Shown here: piece by piece, positions 41,558 to 50,564 of the stretch
Layout of the letters: each line of letters begins with the position of its first letter
Position numbering within the stretch: position 1 is the stretch's first letter
DNA from: Amycolatopsis oliviviridis
Lineage (GTDB): Bacteria; Actinomycetota; Actinomycetes; Mycobacteriales; Pseudonocardiaceae
Direction: 5' to 3'
DNA length: 64,000 bases
Assembly (NCBI RefSeq): GCF_014654365.1
Contig: NZ_BNAY01000009.1
Coordinates: 124,001 to 188,000 of the forward strand
Position numbers and translations under genes: made by a program
Notes under the pieces: generated by a model
The model's database searches: none
Seen by the model: only the letters and a program-made list of their open reading frames with translations
What the model was told of the DNA's origin: nothing

Positions 41558-42408
41558 TCCCGGCCCCGTTCGACTACGTCGCACCGTCCACAGTGGACGA
41601 GGCGATCGCCGCCCTCGCCGAAGCGGGCGAGGACGCCAAGGTGCTGGCGGGCGGGCAAAGCCTGCTGCCGGTGCTGCGGATGCGGCTCGCCACGCCCACC
41701 ACGCTGGTCGACCTAGGAAAGGTCGGCGAGCTGCGCGGTGTCCGCGAGGAGGGCGACGCGCTGGTCATCGGCTCGATGACCACGCATTACGACGTCCAGC
41801 GGGACGCGCTGGTCGCCGAGCACGCCGCGTTGCTCAAGGCAGCCACCGACACGGTGGCCGATCCGCAGATCCGCCATCGGGGCACGTTCGGCGGCGCCAT
41901 CGCGCACGCCGATCCCGCCGGTGACCTGTTGGCCCCGGTCCTCGCGCTCGGCTGCGAACTCGTCGTCGCCGGGCCCGGCGGACGGCGGACGGTCGCCGCG
42001 GCGGACTTCTTCCAGGACATGTTCACCACCGCGCTCGCCGCGGACGAGCTCCTGGTCGAGGTCCGCGTGCCGAAGCACACCGGCTGGCGCGCCCACTACG
42101 AGAAGTTCAACCGGGTCGCGCAGGCGTGGTCGATGGTCGCGGTCGCGGCCTGTGTCCGCACCGAGGCGGGCACCATCGAGGAGGCGCGGGTCGCGCTCAC
42201 CAACATGGGCTCGACACCGGTGCGGGCGGTCGCGGTCGAAGCGGCGCTGGTCGGCTGCGCGGCCACCGCCGAGGCGATCCGAGGGGCGGCGGAACACGCG
42301 GCCGAGGGCACGAACCCGACGGCCGACGGCAACTCCGACGTCGAGTACCGGCAGCACCTCGCGCGGGTGCTGACCGGCCGCGCGGTCCTCGCCGCGGCAG
42401 GGTCCTAG
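41554..42408 (+). CDS. coxM: Mo-hydroxylase medium FAD subunit
   Basis: A 284-residue FAD-binding subunit. The flavin contacts AGGQSLLPVLRMRLATP near 32 and a TVADPQIRHRGTFGGAIAHADPAGD block near 100 are typical of the CoxM/XdhB family. It accepts electrons from the iron-sulfur subunit. The GTG start overlaps the coxL stop as GTGA. Confidence 0.92.
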   Translation: MIPAPFDYVAPSTVDEAIAALAEAGEDAKVLAGGQSLLPVLRMRLATPTTLVDLGKVGELRGVREEGDALVIGSMTTHYDVQRDALVAEHAALLKAATDTVADPQIRHRGTFGGAIAHADPAGDLLAPVLALGCELVVAGPGGRRTVAAADFFQDMFTTALAADELLVEVRVPKHTGWRAHYEKFNRVAQAWSMVAVAACVRTEAGTIEEARVALTNMGSTPVRAVAVEAALVGCAATAEAIRGAAEHAAEGTNPTADGNSDVEYRQHLARVLTGRAVLAAAGS

Positions 42409-42427
42409 AGAGAAGGGAGGTCGGCCC

Positions 42428-43066
42428 GTGCGGCTCGACCACGAATTCACCGTCCCCGCCCCGATCGACGAGGTCTGGAAGGCCGTCGTCGACCCGGAAC
42501 GGGTGGCGCCGTGCATGCCCGGTGCCACCGTCACCGAAGTCGACGGGGACGCCTTCAAAGGCACGGTGAAGGTCAAGCTCGGGCCGATCTCCCTGCTCTA
42601 CAAGGGATCCGGCCATTTCGTCGAGAAGGACGCCGAGGCGAAGAAGGTGGTGATCAAGGCCTCCGGCAAGGACGCCCGAGGGGCGGGTACGGCGTCGGCG
42701 ACGGTGACGCTCACCTTGTCGGAGAAGGACGGCGTCACCCATGGCGCCGTCGCCACCGAAATGGCGGTCACCGGCAAGCCCGCGCAGTTCGGGCGCGGGA
42801 TGATCTCCGAGGTCGGCGGCAAGATCCTCGACTCGTTCGCGGACTGCCTGTCCGGCAAGCTCGCCACCACGGCCGAACCCGAACCCGAGCCGGAGAGACC
42901 CGAGACCCCGGAGCGCCCGCCGTTGAAAGCGGTGAAGCCGGAGAGCGAGGCCATCGACCTGATGGAGTACGCGGGCGAATCCGTGGTCAAACGCGTGGCG
43001 CCCGTGCTGGTGGCGCTCGCCGGCGTGCTCGTCATCGTCGCGATCGTGCGGGCGCTGAAACGCTGA
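42428..43066 (+). CDS. coxG: CoxG-like SRPBCC protein with C-terminal membrane anchor
   Basis: A 212-residue protein. Residues 1-145 form a START/SRPBCC domain (FTVPAPIDEVWKAVVDPERVAPCMPG). A linker rich in Pro and Glu follows, then a single hydrophobic helix (VLVALAGVLVIVAIVRAL) at the C-terminus. CoxG is thought to recruit CO dehydrogenase to the membrane; the terminal helix fits an anchor. GTG at 42428 has AAGGGAGG seven bases upstream, 19 bases after coxM. Confidence 0.88.
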   Translation: MRLDHEFTVPAPIDEVWKAVVDPERVAPCMPGATVTEVDGDAFKGTVKVKLGPISLLYKGSGHFVEKDAEAKKVVIKASGKDARGAGTASATVTLTLSEKDGVTHGAVATEMAVTGKPAQFGRGMISEVGGKILDSFADCLSGKLATTAEPEPEPERPETPERPPLKAVKPESEAIDLMEYAGESVVKRVAPVLVALAGVLVIVAIVRALKR

Positions 43067-43116
43067 CTGTGACGCAGCGGACGAAATAGCCGCTTCCGTG
43101 ATCCGTTGAACCCGGT

Positions 43117-44175
43117 ATGAAGGCGGATCACGAAGTCGACGTGGCGGTGATCGGGGCGGGCCAGGCCGGTCTGTCGGCGGCGTACCACCTGCGCCGCGCC
43201 GGATTCGCCAACGAGGCGGGCTTCGTCGTGCTCGACCACGGCAAACGGCCCGGCGGCGCCTGGCAGTACCGCTGGCCTTCGCTGCTCGTGGAGAAGGTCC
43301 ACGGCATCTACGACCTCCCTGGGATGGCCTTCGGCACACCGGATCCGAAACTGCCCGCCGCCGACGTCGTCTCCGAGTACTTCGGCCGCTTCGAGCGCAC
43401 CTACGACCTCCCGGTCCATCGCCCCGTCGACGTCCAGTCGGTCAGCGCCGAGGGCGACCGGCTTGTCGTGGCGAGCGCCGCGGAGACCTGGGCCGCCCGC
43501 GCGGTGATCAGCGCGACCGGCACCTGGGACCGGCCGTTCTGGCCGTACTACCCGGGACAGGAGACCTTCCGCGGCCGCCAGCTGCACACGGCCGACTACA
43601 CCGGCGCCGGCGACTTCCGCGGCAAGCGCGTGGTCGTGGTCGGCGGGGGCGCGTCGGCCGTTCAGCTGCTGCTGGAGATCGCGCCCTTCGCACGCTCGAC
43701 GCGCTGGGTGACCCGGCGCCCGCCGGTGTGGCGCGACGAGCCGTTCAGCGAGGACTGGGGCCGTGAGGCCGTCGCCAAGGTCGACAGGCGGGTCCGCGAG
43801 GGCCTGCCGCCGAAAAGCGTCGTCAGCGTGACCGATCTGGCGGTGACGCCCGAGGTGCGGGCGGGGCTGGACGCGGGCATCCTCGACCGTCACCCGATGT
43901 TCGAGCGGCTCACCCCGGACGGCGTGCGGTGGGCGGACGGCACCTTCGAACCCGCCGACATCATTCTCTGGGCCACCGGTTTCCGGGCCGCCATCGACCA
44001 TCTCGCGCCGCTGCGCCTGCGCGCGGCCGGCGGCGGGATCCGGATGGACGGCACCCGCGTCGTCGCCGAACCGCGGCTGCACCTGGTCGGCTACGGCCCG
44101 TCCGCCAGCACCGTCGGGGCGAACCGGGCGGGCCGCGCCGCCGTCACCGAGATCCGGCGGCTGCTCGGACGCTGA
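43117..44175 (+). CDS. flavin-dependent monooxygenase / NAD(P)-binding oxidoreductase
   Basis: A 352-residue FMO-like flavoprotein. The FAD motif VIGAGQAGLSAAYHL is at 10-24, the NADPH motif VVVGGGASAVQLLLEI near 175, and an ATG-containing motif (LWATGFRAAID) near 288. RPGGAWQYRWPSL resembles YUC/CzcO-type proteins. The substrate is unknown. It lies between the cox operon and the indigoidine synthetase and overlaps the end of the convergent hydrolase by 32 bases. Confidence 0.85.
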   Translation: MKADHEVDVAVIGAGQAGLSAAYHLRRAGFANEAGFVVLDHGKRPGGAWQYRWPSLLVEKVHGIYDLPGMAFGTPDPKLPAADVVSEYFGRFERTYDLPVHRPVDVQSVSAEGDRLVVASAAETWAARAVISATGTWDRPFWPYYPGQETFRGRQLHTADYTGAGDFRGKRVVVVGGGASAVQLLLEIAPFARSTRWVTRRPPVWRDEPFSEDWGREAVAKVDRRVREGLPPKSVVSVTDLAVTPEVRAGLDAGILDRHPMFERLTPDGVRWADGTFEPADIILWATGFRAAIDHLAPLRLRAAGGGIRMDGTRVVAEPRLHLVGYGPSASTVGANRAGRAAVTEIRRLLGR

Positions 44176-45010
44176 GGTCGTCGAGGATCCCGGCCAGCTG
44201 AGCGGGCTTTCGGAAGAACCCGGCGTGACTGCTCGCGAGTTCGCGGACGTCGAACGGGTTGTCCGGGGTGAGCGCGTCGCCCTCGGCGATGTAGAGGTCC
44301 TGGACGGCGAGCGGCATGGAGCGGTCCTCGGTCAGTTTGACGAAGGTGTGCGGGATCCGGCCCCAGGAGTCCTTGTCGGCGCGAACGTCCCATTCGGGTC
44401 CGGTCAGCCAGAACACCTCGTCGGGCTGGCTCGTGACGACGAACTGGAGGAACTGCTCCTCGGTGAGTTCACCGGAGACGGCGTTCCGGAGCGCGGTTCG
44501 CTGCGCGCGGTCGGCCCCGCGCCAGTTGACCCGGATGAAGCCCTGACTCGCCGGGTCACCGATCATGAGCGGCGCCGTCGCGGTGAAGAGATCGGCGGAC
44601 GACCACGCGGGCAGCGCCGGGTACTCGCCGGGATGGCGCTCCACCGGGCACTGCGCGGCGAGGTAGACGACCCGGTCGATCAGTTCGGGGATCGCGTTGG
44701 CGGCGGCGGTGACCGGGAGCCCGCCGAAGCTGTGCGCGACCAGGACGACCGGGCCGTGGTGGCGTACTCGCTGGACGGCGTCGACGACCTGCCCGGTCAG
44801 GTCGTCCAGGGTCACGTCGCTCAGGGGTGACGGCTCGGCCGCGAAGGTTTCGAGGTCCTGTTCGTAGTAGGCCCGGGTGAACCCGGCGCCCCGGCCGGGG
44901 AGATCGAGCGCGAGCGTCCGATGCCCGTGTAACGCCATTTCCCGCTGCGTGGCCGACCAGGCGTGTGCCGAACTCCCCGAACCGTGCACGAAGACGAAAG
45001 TGGGAATCAT
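44144..45010 (-). CDS. alpha/beta hydrolase
   Basis: A 288-residue alpha/beta hydrolase. The early FVHGSGSSAHAWSATQ holds the oxyanion loop, LVAHSFGG near 100 is the nucleophile elbow, and SSHAGFFRKP near the end carries the likely catalytic histidine. The pattern resembles EstC/salicylate-esterase-like hydrolases. The ATG at 45010 begins the conserved first strand; longer in-frame extensions upstream are not family-like. It is divergent from the indigoidine synthetase gene. Confidence 0.85.
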   Translation of the reverse strand: MIPTFVFVHGSGSSAHAWSATQREMALHGHRTLALDLPGRGAGFTRAYYEQDLETFAAEPSPLSDVTLDDLTGQVVDAVQRVRHHGPVVLVAHSFGGLPVTAAANAIPELIDRVVYLAAQCPVERHPGEYPALPAWSSADLFTATAPLMIGDPASQGFIRVNWRGADRAQRTALRNAVSGELTEEQFLQFVVTSQPDEVFWLTGPEWDVRADKDSWGRIPHTFVKLTEDRSMPLAVQDLYIAEGDALTPDNPFDVRELASSHAGFFRKPAQLAGILDDLSVRAAAGSR

Positions 45011-45327
45011 GCTTTCGAGTGTGGCGGATACGCCGGGGCGGGAGAGGATTCCGGCCCCAAAGGGAAGAAAAGAATGATCGGCGGGGCGGGTGGTTCGGGC
45101 CGCCACGATTATCGGCCTGCGGGAAGGGGTTTTCCGCTCCGTGAATCGGGTTCTCTTGTTTGTCAAGGAAATTCCAGTCGGGGAAACTTTCGGGCCGTTC
45201 TCCGCCCGGCCGGTATCTCGGGCGGGCTCGGGCCGCTCCTGTGCTTCGAGGTTCACGAGCAGCGCGTCGAAACGGTGCGCGGCCACGAAATTCGTAACGG
45301 GGGATGGCATTGCCAGGGGAAAAGATC
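45011..45327. other. divergent promoter region of hydrolase and indigoidine synthetase
   Basis: About 317 bases without a supported gene. It has A/T-richer patches at 45060-45080 and 45120-45190. A TTGTCA hexamer at 45160 is the best -35 candidate for the synthetase gene, but no convincing -10 follows. Short open frames here lack G/C-biased third positions or a ribosome site. Confidence 0.5.
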
Positions 45328-48300
45328 ATGATGTCCGCCGAGAACGTCACGCCGCCTCATCGCGTCCGTTCCGCTACCTGCCTCACGGATCTGCTCGCGC
45401 ACTGGGCGCGGACGCGACCGGAAGCCGTCGCCGTCGTCGACGGTGACCGCGAATTGACCTTTCGCGAACTCGAAGAAGCGAGTGCGGAACTCGCCGCGCA
45501 TCTCGCCGGTCTGGGGATCGGCACGAACGAGCTCGTCGGTCTGCACGTCGAGCCTTCCGCGGATCTGCTGGTCGGCGCCTGGGGAATTCTCGCCTCCGGC
45601 GCCGCGTATCTGCCGTTGTCCCCGGAGTATCCGGAAGACCGGCTGCGGTACATGCTCGAAGACAGCCGGACCGGTGTCGTCGTCACCCAGCCGCGCCTCG
45701 CCGGCAGGCTCGCCGGGCTGGCACCCGCCGGGACCCGGATCGTGTCCGTGACCGACGTCCGCGGCTCGGCGGGCGAGGTCGCGTACGGACCCCGCCCGGA
45801 CTCGCTCGCCTACGTCATCTACACCTCCGGCAGCACCGGCAAGCCGAAGGGCGTGATGATCGAGCAGCACAGCGTCGTGTCGCAGATGCGCTGGCTGCAG
45901 GCTTGCGGTCACCTCGACCCGGGCGTCACGGTGCTCCAGAAGACGCCGATGAGTTTCGACGCCGCGCAATGGGAGATCCTCGCGCCCGCCGCGGGCGCCC
46001 GCGTGGTGATGAGCGCGCCGGGGAGTTTCCGGGATCCCGAGGTCCTGATCGACACGGTGATCGAGCACGGCGTCACCACGCTGCAGTGCGTCCCGACGCT
46101 GATGCAGGCGCTGCTCGACACGGAACGCTTCGGGACCTGCGCGTCGTTGCGGAAACTGTTCTCCGGCGGCGAGGCCCTCTCGCGTCAGCTGGCCGGGGAA
46201 CTCGCCCGTGAGCTGCCGTCGGCGCGGCTGGTGAACCTGTACGGGCCGACCGAATGCACGATCAACGCGACCGCCCACGTCGTCGATCCGGACACGATCG
46301 GCGAGAGCGCCGGGACAGTTTCGATCGGTGTGCCGGTCGACAACACCCAGTGCTTCGTGCTCGACGCCGAGCTCGCCCCGGTCGACATCGGGGAGACGGG
46401 CGAGCTCTACATCGGCGGTGTCCAGCTGGCCCGCGGGTACCTGAACCGGCCCGGGCAGACGAGCGAGAAGTTCGTGCCGAACCCGTTCGTCCCGACCGAA
46501 CGGCTGTACCGCACCGGGGACCTCGCCTATTGGAACCCGGACGGCACCCTGCAGTTCGTCGGCCGCGCCGACAACCAGGTCAAGCTGCGCGGCTACCGCG
46601 TCGAGCTGGACGAGATCGCGGTGGCGATCGAGGAGCACACGTGGGTGCGCCGTGCCGCCGCGGTGGTGACGGACGACGCTCGGACCGGTTCGAAGTCGCT
46701 CGTCGCCTGTGTGGAGCTGAATCCACGCGAAGCCGCGGTGATGGACCAGGGCAACCACGGCGGGCACCATCAGTCGAAGGCCAGCAAACTGCAGGTCAAG
46801 GCGCAGCTGTCCGATCCGGGCGTGCGCACCGATCTCGACGGCCGCTCGGTCGTCGCGCTGGACGGCAAGCGGGAGACCACTCGTCAGCGCCGGGAAGTCT
46901 TCGCGCGCAAGACCTACCGCCACTACGAGGGCGGCGCCGTGACCCGTGACGACCTCGTCGCGCTCCTGGCGCCGCGCCCGGCCGGGACGTACTCCCGGGA
47001 ACCCGGCGAGCTCGCGTTCGCCGAACTGGGCGAGCTGCTGCGCTGGTTCGGCGCGTTCCGCAGCGATGAGCGGCTGTTGCCGAAGTACTCCTACGCCTCG
47101 CCGGGCGCGTTGTACGCGACGCAGCTGTACCTGGAGACCAGCGGTCTCGACGGTCTCGGAGCCGGGATCTACTACTACCACCCGATCGACCACACGCTGG
47201 TCCTGATCGGCGCGAACACGGGGACCGGGCATTCGGTGCACTTCATCGGCCGCACCGGCGCCGTCGAACCGGTCTACAAGAACAACATCCGCGAGGTCCT
47301 CGAATTCGAGACAGGCCACATGGTCGGCGTGTTCGAGGACATCCTGCCCGGCTACGGCCTCACGGTCAGCCCCTCGGGGTTCGACCCCGCGGTGGCCGCT
47401 CGCGCCGGTGCCGCCGACGACGACCACTACCTCGGCACGTTCTCCTTGCACGCCGTCGACGGCGAGCCGCGCCGGGACGACACCGAGTTGTTCGTCCAGG
47501 CCCATCCGGACCGGGTCGAAGGCCTGCCCGCCGGCACCTACCGCTGGCGGGACGGGGATTTCGAGCACGTCTCCGGCAAGCTGATCGAGGCCAACCACGT
47601 GATCGCGATCAACCAGCAGGTGTACGGACGTGCCGCCTTCGGCATCACCGCGGTCAGCCGGACGGCCGACGAGTGGCTCGAGTACATCGGGCTCGGCACG
47701 AAGCTGCATCACCTGCAGCGCAACGGCTTGGGGATCGGCCTGATGTCGTCGGGCTACAGCTCGAAGAGCGGCAACCCGCTGCCCGCCGCCCGGCGGATCG
47801 ACGACATCCTCGCCGGGCAGGGGATCGCCCCCGGTCCGTCGTACTTCTTCGTCGGCGGCAAGGTGAGCCGGGAGCAGCGGCGCGACGAGGGGATGCGCGA
47901 GGACGCCGTGCACATGAAGGGCCCGGCGGAGCTCATCCGCGACGAACTCGCGACCACCCTGCCCGACTACATGATCCCCAACCGGGTGCTGGTGCTGGAC
48001 GAGTTGCCGTTGACCGCCAACGGAAAGGTCGACGCGAACGCGCTGGCGCGGGCCGACGCCGTCCGCTCCACGAGCGGAGCACCGTACGTCGCGCCCTCGA
48101 CGAGCCACGAGCGGTGGCTGGCCGGGGTGTGGGGCAAGGCGCTGAAGTACGACGACGTCTCGGCGCTGGACGACTTCTTCGCCGTCGGCGGCAACTCGCT
48201 GACCGCGGTCTCCCTGGTGAACCGGATCAACCGCGAGTACGGCACCCGGCTGCCGTTGCAGGTCGTCTTCGAGTGCCCGAAGCTGGCCGATCTGGCCGCC

Positions 48301-49122
48301 CGGATCGGCGAGGACGCCGACCGGCCCTCGTCGCGGCTCGTCCCGCTGGCGGCCGGTGACGGCGACCCGGTGTTCTGCTGGCCAGGACTCGGCGGGTATC
48401 CGATGAACCTGCGGCTGCTGGCCACGGAAAGCGGCCTGGGGCGGCCGTTCCACGGAGTGCAGGCCCACGGGATCAACGCGGGTGAGACGCCGTACGCCAC
48501 CGTCGAGGAGATGGCGAAGGCCGACGTCGCCGAGATCCGGCGTGTCCAGCCGGAGGGCCCGTACACGCTGTGGGGGTACTCGTTCGGCGCGCGGGTCGCG
48601 TTCGAAACGGCCTGGCAGCTGGAACAGCAGGGGCAGCGGGTGGCCGACCTGCTGCTGATCTGCCCGGGAAACCCCGAGGTCGAGGGCAGGAACGAGCGGG
48701 TGGCGAGCTACACGAACCCGGCGTACCTGACGATCCTGCTGTCGGTCTTCCTCGGGTCGATCTCCGGACCGGAACCGCTGGCCTGCCAGGAGACCGTCCG
48801 CGACGAAGACGGCTTCGTGGCCTTCGTGGCGGAGTTACTGCCCGCTCTCGGCGAACAGCTCATCCGTCGCGTGATCCGGATCGTCGAGGAGACCTACGAG
48901 TTCGACTACACCTTCCGTGAGCTCGCGCGGCGGCGGATCGCGGCGCGGGTGACGCTGTTCAAGGCCGCGGGCGACGACTACTCGTTCGTCGAGAACAGCT
49001 CCGGGTACTCGGCCACGCCGCCGGAGGTGGTCACGCTCGAAGGCGATCACTACAGCGTCCTCAAGGAAAACGGGGTCGCCGAACTGGTGTCGGCGATCCG
49101 TGCCCGGCTCGATTCCCGCTGA
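45328..49122 (+). CDS. indC: single-module NRPS, indigoidine synthetase (BpsA/IndC type)
   Basis: A 1264-residue synthetase, close to BpsA in length. Adenylation motifs are TSGSTGKPKG near 167, NLYGPTEC near 301 and KLRGYRVELDE near 417. An FMN oxidase domain is inserted in the A domain (about 475-880; YSYASPGALYATQLYL near 586, MSSGYSSKSGNPL near 805). The A10 block LTANGKVDANAL is near 895, the carrier motif GGNSL near 955, and the thioesterase has GYSFG near 1083 and GDHYSV near 1238. Such enzymes activate L-glutamine, cyclise and oxidise it, and two units dimerise to blue indigoidine. ATG 45328 has AGGGGA seven bases upstream; 45304 is an alternative start. No phosphopantetheinyl transferase gene is nearby. 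Confidence 0.95.
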   Translation: MMSAENVTPPHRVRSATCLTDLLAHWARTRPEAVAVVDGDRELTFRELEEASAELAAHLAGLGIGTNELVGLHVEPSADLLVGAWGILASGAAYLPLSPEYPEDRLRYMLEDSRTGVVVTQPRLAGRLAGLAPAGTRIVSVTDVRGSAGEVAYGPRPDSLAYVIYTSGSTGKPKGVMIEQHSVVSQMRWLQACGHLDPGVTVLQKTPMSFDAAQWEILAPAAGARVVMSAPGSFRDPEVLIDTVIEHGVTTLQCVPTLMQALLDTERFGTCASLRKLFSGGEALSRQLAGELARELPSARLVNLYGPTECTINATAHVVDPDTIGESAGTVSIGVPVDNTQCFVLDAELAPVDIGETGELYIGGVQLARGYLNRPGQTSEKFVPNPFVPTERLYRTGDLAYWNPDGTLQFVGRADNQVKLRGYRVELDEIAVAIEEHTWVRRAAAVVTDDARTGSKSLVACVELNPREAAVMDQGNHGGHHQSKASKLQVKAQLSDPGVRTDLDGRSVVALDGKRETTRQRREVFARKTYRHYEGGAVTRDDLVALLAPRPAGTYSREPGELAFAELGELLRWFGAFRSDERLLPKYSYASPGALYATQLYLETSGLDGLGAGIYYYHPIDHTLVLIGANTGTGHSVHFIGRTGAVEPVYKNNIREVLEFETGHMVGVFEDILPGYGLTVSPSGFDPAVAARAGAADDDHYLGTFSLHAVDGEPRRDDTELFVQAHPDRVEGLPAGTYRWRDGDFEHVSGKLIEANHVIAINQQVYGRAAFGITAVSRTADEWLEYIGLGTKLHHLQRNGLGIGLMSSGYSSKSGNPLPAARRIDDILAGQGIAPGPSYFFVGGKVSREQRRDEGMREDAVHMKGPAELIRDELATTLPDYMIPNRVLVLDELPLTANGKVDANALARADAVRSTSGAPYVAPSTSHERWLAGVWGKALKYDDVSALDDFFAVGGNSLTAVSLVNRINREYGTRLPLQVVFECPKLADLAARIGEDADRPSSRLVPLAAGDGDPVFCWPGLGGYPMNLRLLATESGLGRPFHGVQAHGINAGETPYATVEEMAKADVAEIRRVQPEGPYTLWGYSFGARVAFETAWQLEQQGQRVADLLLICPGNPEVEGRNERVASYTNPAYLTILLSVFLGSISGPEPLACQETVRDEDGFVAFVAELLPALGEQLIRRVIRIVEETYEFDYTFRELARRRIAARVTLFKAAGDDYSFVENSSGYSATPPEVVTLEGDHYSVLKENGVAELVSAIRARLDSR

Positions 49123-49139
49123 GCTAAGGAGATCCAGTA

Positions 49140-49886
49140 GTGCCCGACTCCCTCGGTCCCCGCCTCAAGGTCGGCGTCGTGGTCCCGTCCACCAACACCT
49201 CGGCCCAGCCCGAGCTGGACGCGCTGCGCCCCGACGGCGTCACCAACCACACCGGCCGGATGGTCATCGGCGACGATCCGATGGTCGACGAGCCCGGTTT
49301 CGGCCACGTCATGCACAGCATCCGGCTGTCGACGCATCCGGCGATCCGGAGCGTCACCGGCTGCGGACCCGACTGCGTGATCGTCGGCGTGTCCCCGGAA
49401 AGCTATTGGGAGGGAACGGATTCACACGGCCGCGTGCTCGATTCGATGCGGGAGGCCGCGGGCGGCCTGCCGGTGACGATGAGCCCGGACGCGATCAACG
49501 CCGCGCTCGCGGCGCACGAAGCCCGCCGGATCGCGGTCATCACGCCGTATCTGCCGGTCGGCGACGACTCGGTGAGCCGCTTCTTCTCCGACAGCGGCTA
49601 CGACCTGCTGAGCCTCCACGGCCTCGGCATGCCCAGCCCGGCCCGGATCTCCCACGTCTCCGAGGCCGAACTCAGGGACGCGGTCAAGGCGATCGACAGC
49701 GCCGACGTCGAGGCCATCGTCCAGGTCGGCACCAACGTCGCCATGGCGCGCGTCGCGGCGGCAGCCGAGTTCTGGCTCGGCAAACCGGTCATCTCGAACA
49801 ACGTCGTCCTGTACTGGCACGCCCTGCGCCGGAACGGCGTCACCGACCGCGTGCGCGGCTTCGGCTCGCTGCTGGCGGAACATTGA
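49140..49886 (+). CDS. Asp/Glu racemase / maleate isomerase superfamily protein
   Basis: A 248-residue protein of the arylmalonate decarboxylase/maleate isomerase fold. GVVVPSTNTSAQPELDALRP at the start and RIAVITPYLPVGDDSVSRFF in the middle are superfamily blocks. The positions where the two catalytic cysteines normally stand read VGVSPES and VQVGTNVAM, so neither is present; the only cysteines are in GCGPDC. Catalysis by the usual two-base cysteine mechanism is therefore doubtful. It starts with GTG after TAAGGAGAT, 17 bases behind the synthetase stop, so both are probably on one transcript. Confidence 0.8.
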   Translation: MPDSLGPRLKVGVVVPSTNTSAQPELDALRPDGVTNHTGRMVIGDDPMVDEPGFGHVMHSIRLSTHPAIRSVTGCGPDCVIVGVSPESYWEGTDSHGRVLDSMREAAGGLPVTMSPDAINAALAAHEARRIAVITPYLPVGDDSVSRFFSDSGYDLLSLHGLGMPSPARISHVSEAELRDAVKAIDSADVEAIVQVGTNVAMARVAAAAEFWLGKPVISNNVVLYWHALRRNGVTDRVRGFGSLLAEH

Positions 49887-49905
49887 CCACCGGTATTTGA
49901 CTGAT

Positions 49906-49917
49906 CGTTACAGAACG
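49906..49917. promoter_or_regulatory. candidate TetR operator, copy 1
   Basis: CGTTACAGAACG has inverted CGTT/AACG halves four bases apart and sits between TTGACT (about 49898-49903) and the TetR start. The same CGTT-N4-AACG pattern recurs before the dehydrogenase gene at 50565-50576. Confidence 0.5.
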
Positions 49918-49933
49918 TGCGATGCTGGTCGGC

Positions 49934-50512
49934 ATGCCCCGTCCGAAGGGATTCGATCCCACCGAGGTGCTCGACGCCGCGGTCGGCACGTTCTGGCGCA
50001 AGGGATACGCGGCGACGTCGGCCCAGGACCTGGTCGACGGCACCGGCCTGGGGCGGGGAAGCCTGTACAACACGTTTTCGAGCAAGCAGCAGCTGTTCAA
50101 GGAGTCGCTGCGCCGGTACGAGGAAACGTCCGCCACGCGCGTGGAGGAGATGCTGGTCGCCCCGGGGACCATCCGGGAGCGGATCCGGCGCGTGCTGATG
50201 GACGTGGTCCACGACGAGATGGACACCTCGGCCACGCATCGCGGCTGTCTGGCCGTCAACGCCGCCCTGGAACTCGGCGGCGTCGACGACGAGGTCACCG
50301 CCCGCGTCCGCCACAACTTCGAGCGGGTGGAGAACGCGTTCCACGTCGAGTTCGCCGCCGCCCGGCAGGCGGGTGAGATCGGCGCGGGCCGGGACCCACG
50401 TGCGCTGGCGCGCTTCACTCTCGCCGCGATGTACGGCCTGCGGGTGCTGGGAAAGACCGCGGACCGGCAAGCGCTCACCCAAGTCGTCGAAACCACCATC
50501 GAGGCGTTCTGA
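49934..50512 (+). CDS. TetR-family regulator
   Basis: A 192-residue regulator. The HTH is TSAQDLVDGTGLGRGSLYNTFSSKQQLF near 30-57; the C-terminal domain has the TetR_C_16-like HRGCLAVNAALELGG. An ATG at 49934 lies where a transcript from the TTGACT promoter would begin, so it may be leaderless; an in-frame ATG at 49922 is the alternative. It is likely autoregulated and, by the shared operator pattern, also controls the next gene. Confidence 0.85.
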   Translation: MPRPKGFDPTEVLDAAVGTFWRKGYAATSAQDLVDGTGLGRGSLYNTFSSKQQLFKESLRRYEETSATRVEEMLVAPGTIRERIRRVLMDVVHDEMDTSATHRGCLAVNAALELGGVDDEVTARVRHNFERVENAFHVEFAAARQAGEIGAGRDPRALARFTLAAMYGLRVLGKTADRQALTQVVETTIEAF

Positions 50513-50564
50513 TGTTCCAGGTTTCGTGATCAGCCCCCGCGTTCGAGCCGATTTCCTTCGCGCT

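Noticed and set aside
39038..41584. An 848-residue open frame antisense to coxL
   Set aside because: It mirrors the strongly G/C-biased third positions of coxL, has low-complexity Arg/Gly-rich content and no family blocks. The plus-strand frame contains all Mo-hydroxylase motifs.
44963..45446. Short plus-strand genes in the leader of the indigoidine synthetase
   Set aside because: They overlap either the hydrolase or the synthetase, lack Shine-Dalgarno sequences and do not show the third-position G/C bias of real genes here.
45253..48468. A 1071-residue open frame antisense to the indigoidine synthetase
   Set aside because: Its product is rich in Arg, Val, Glu and His without domains, as expected for a GC-skew shadow. 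The sense strand encodes a complete synthetase.
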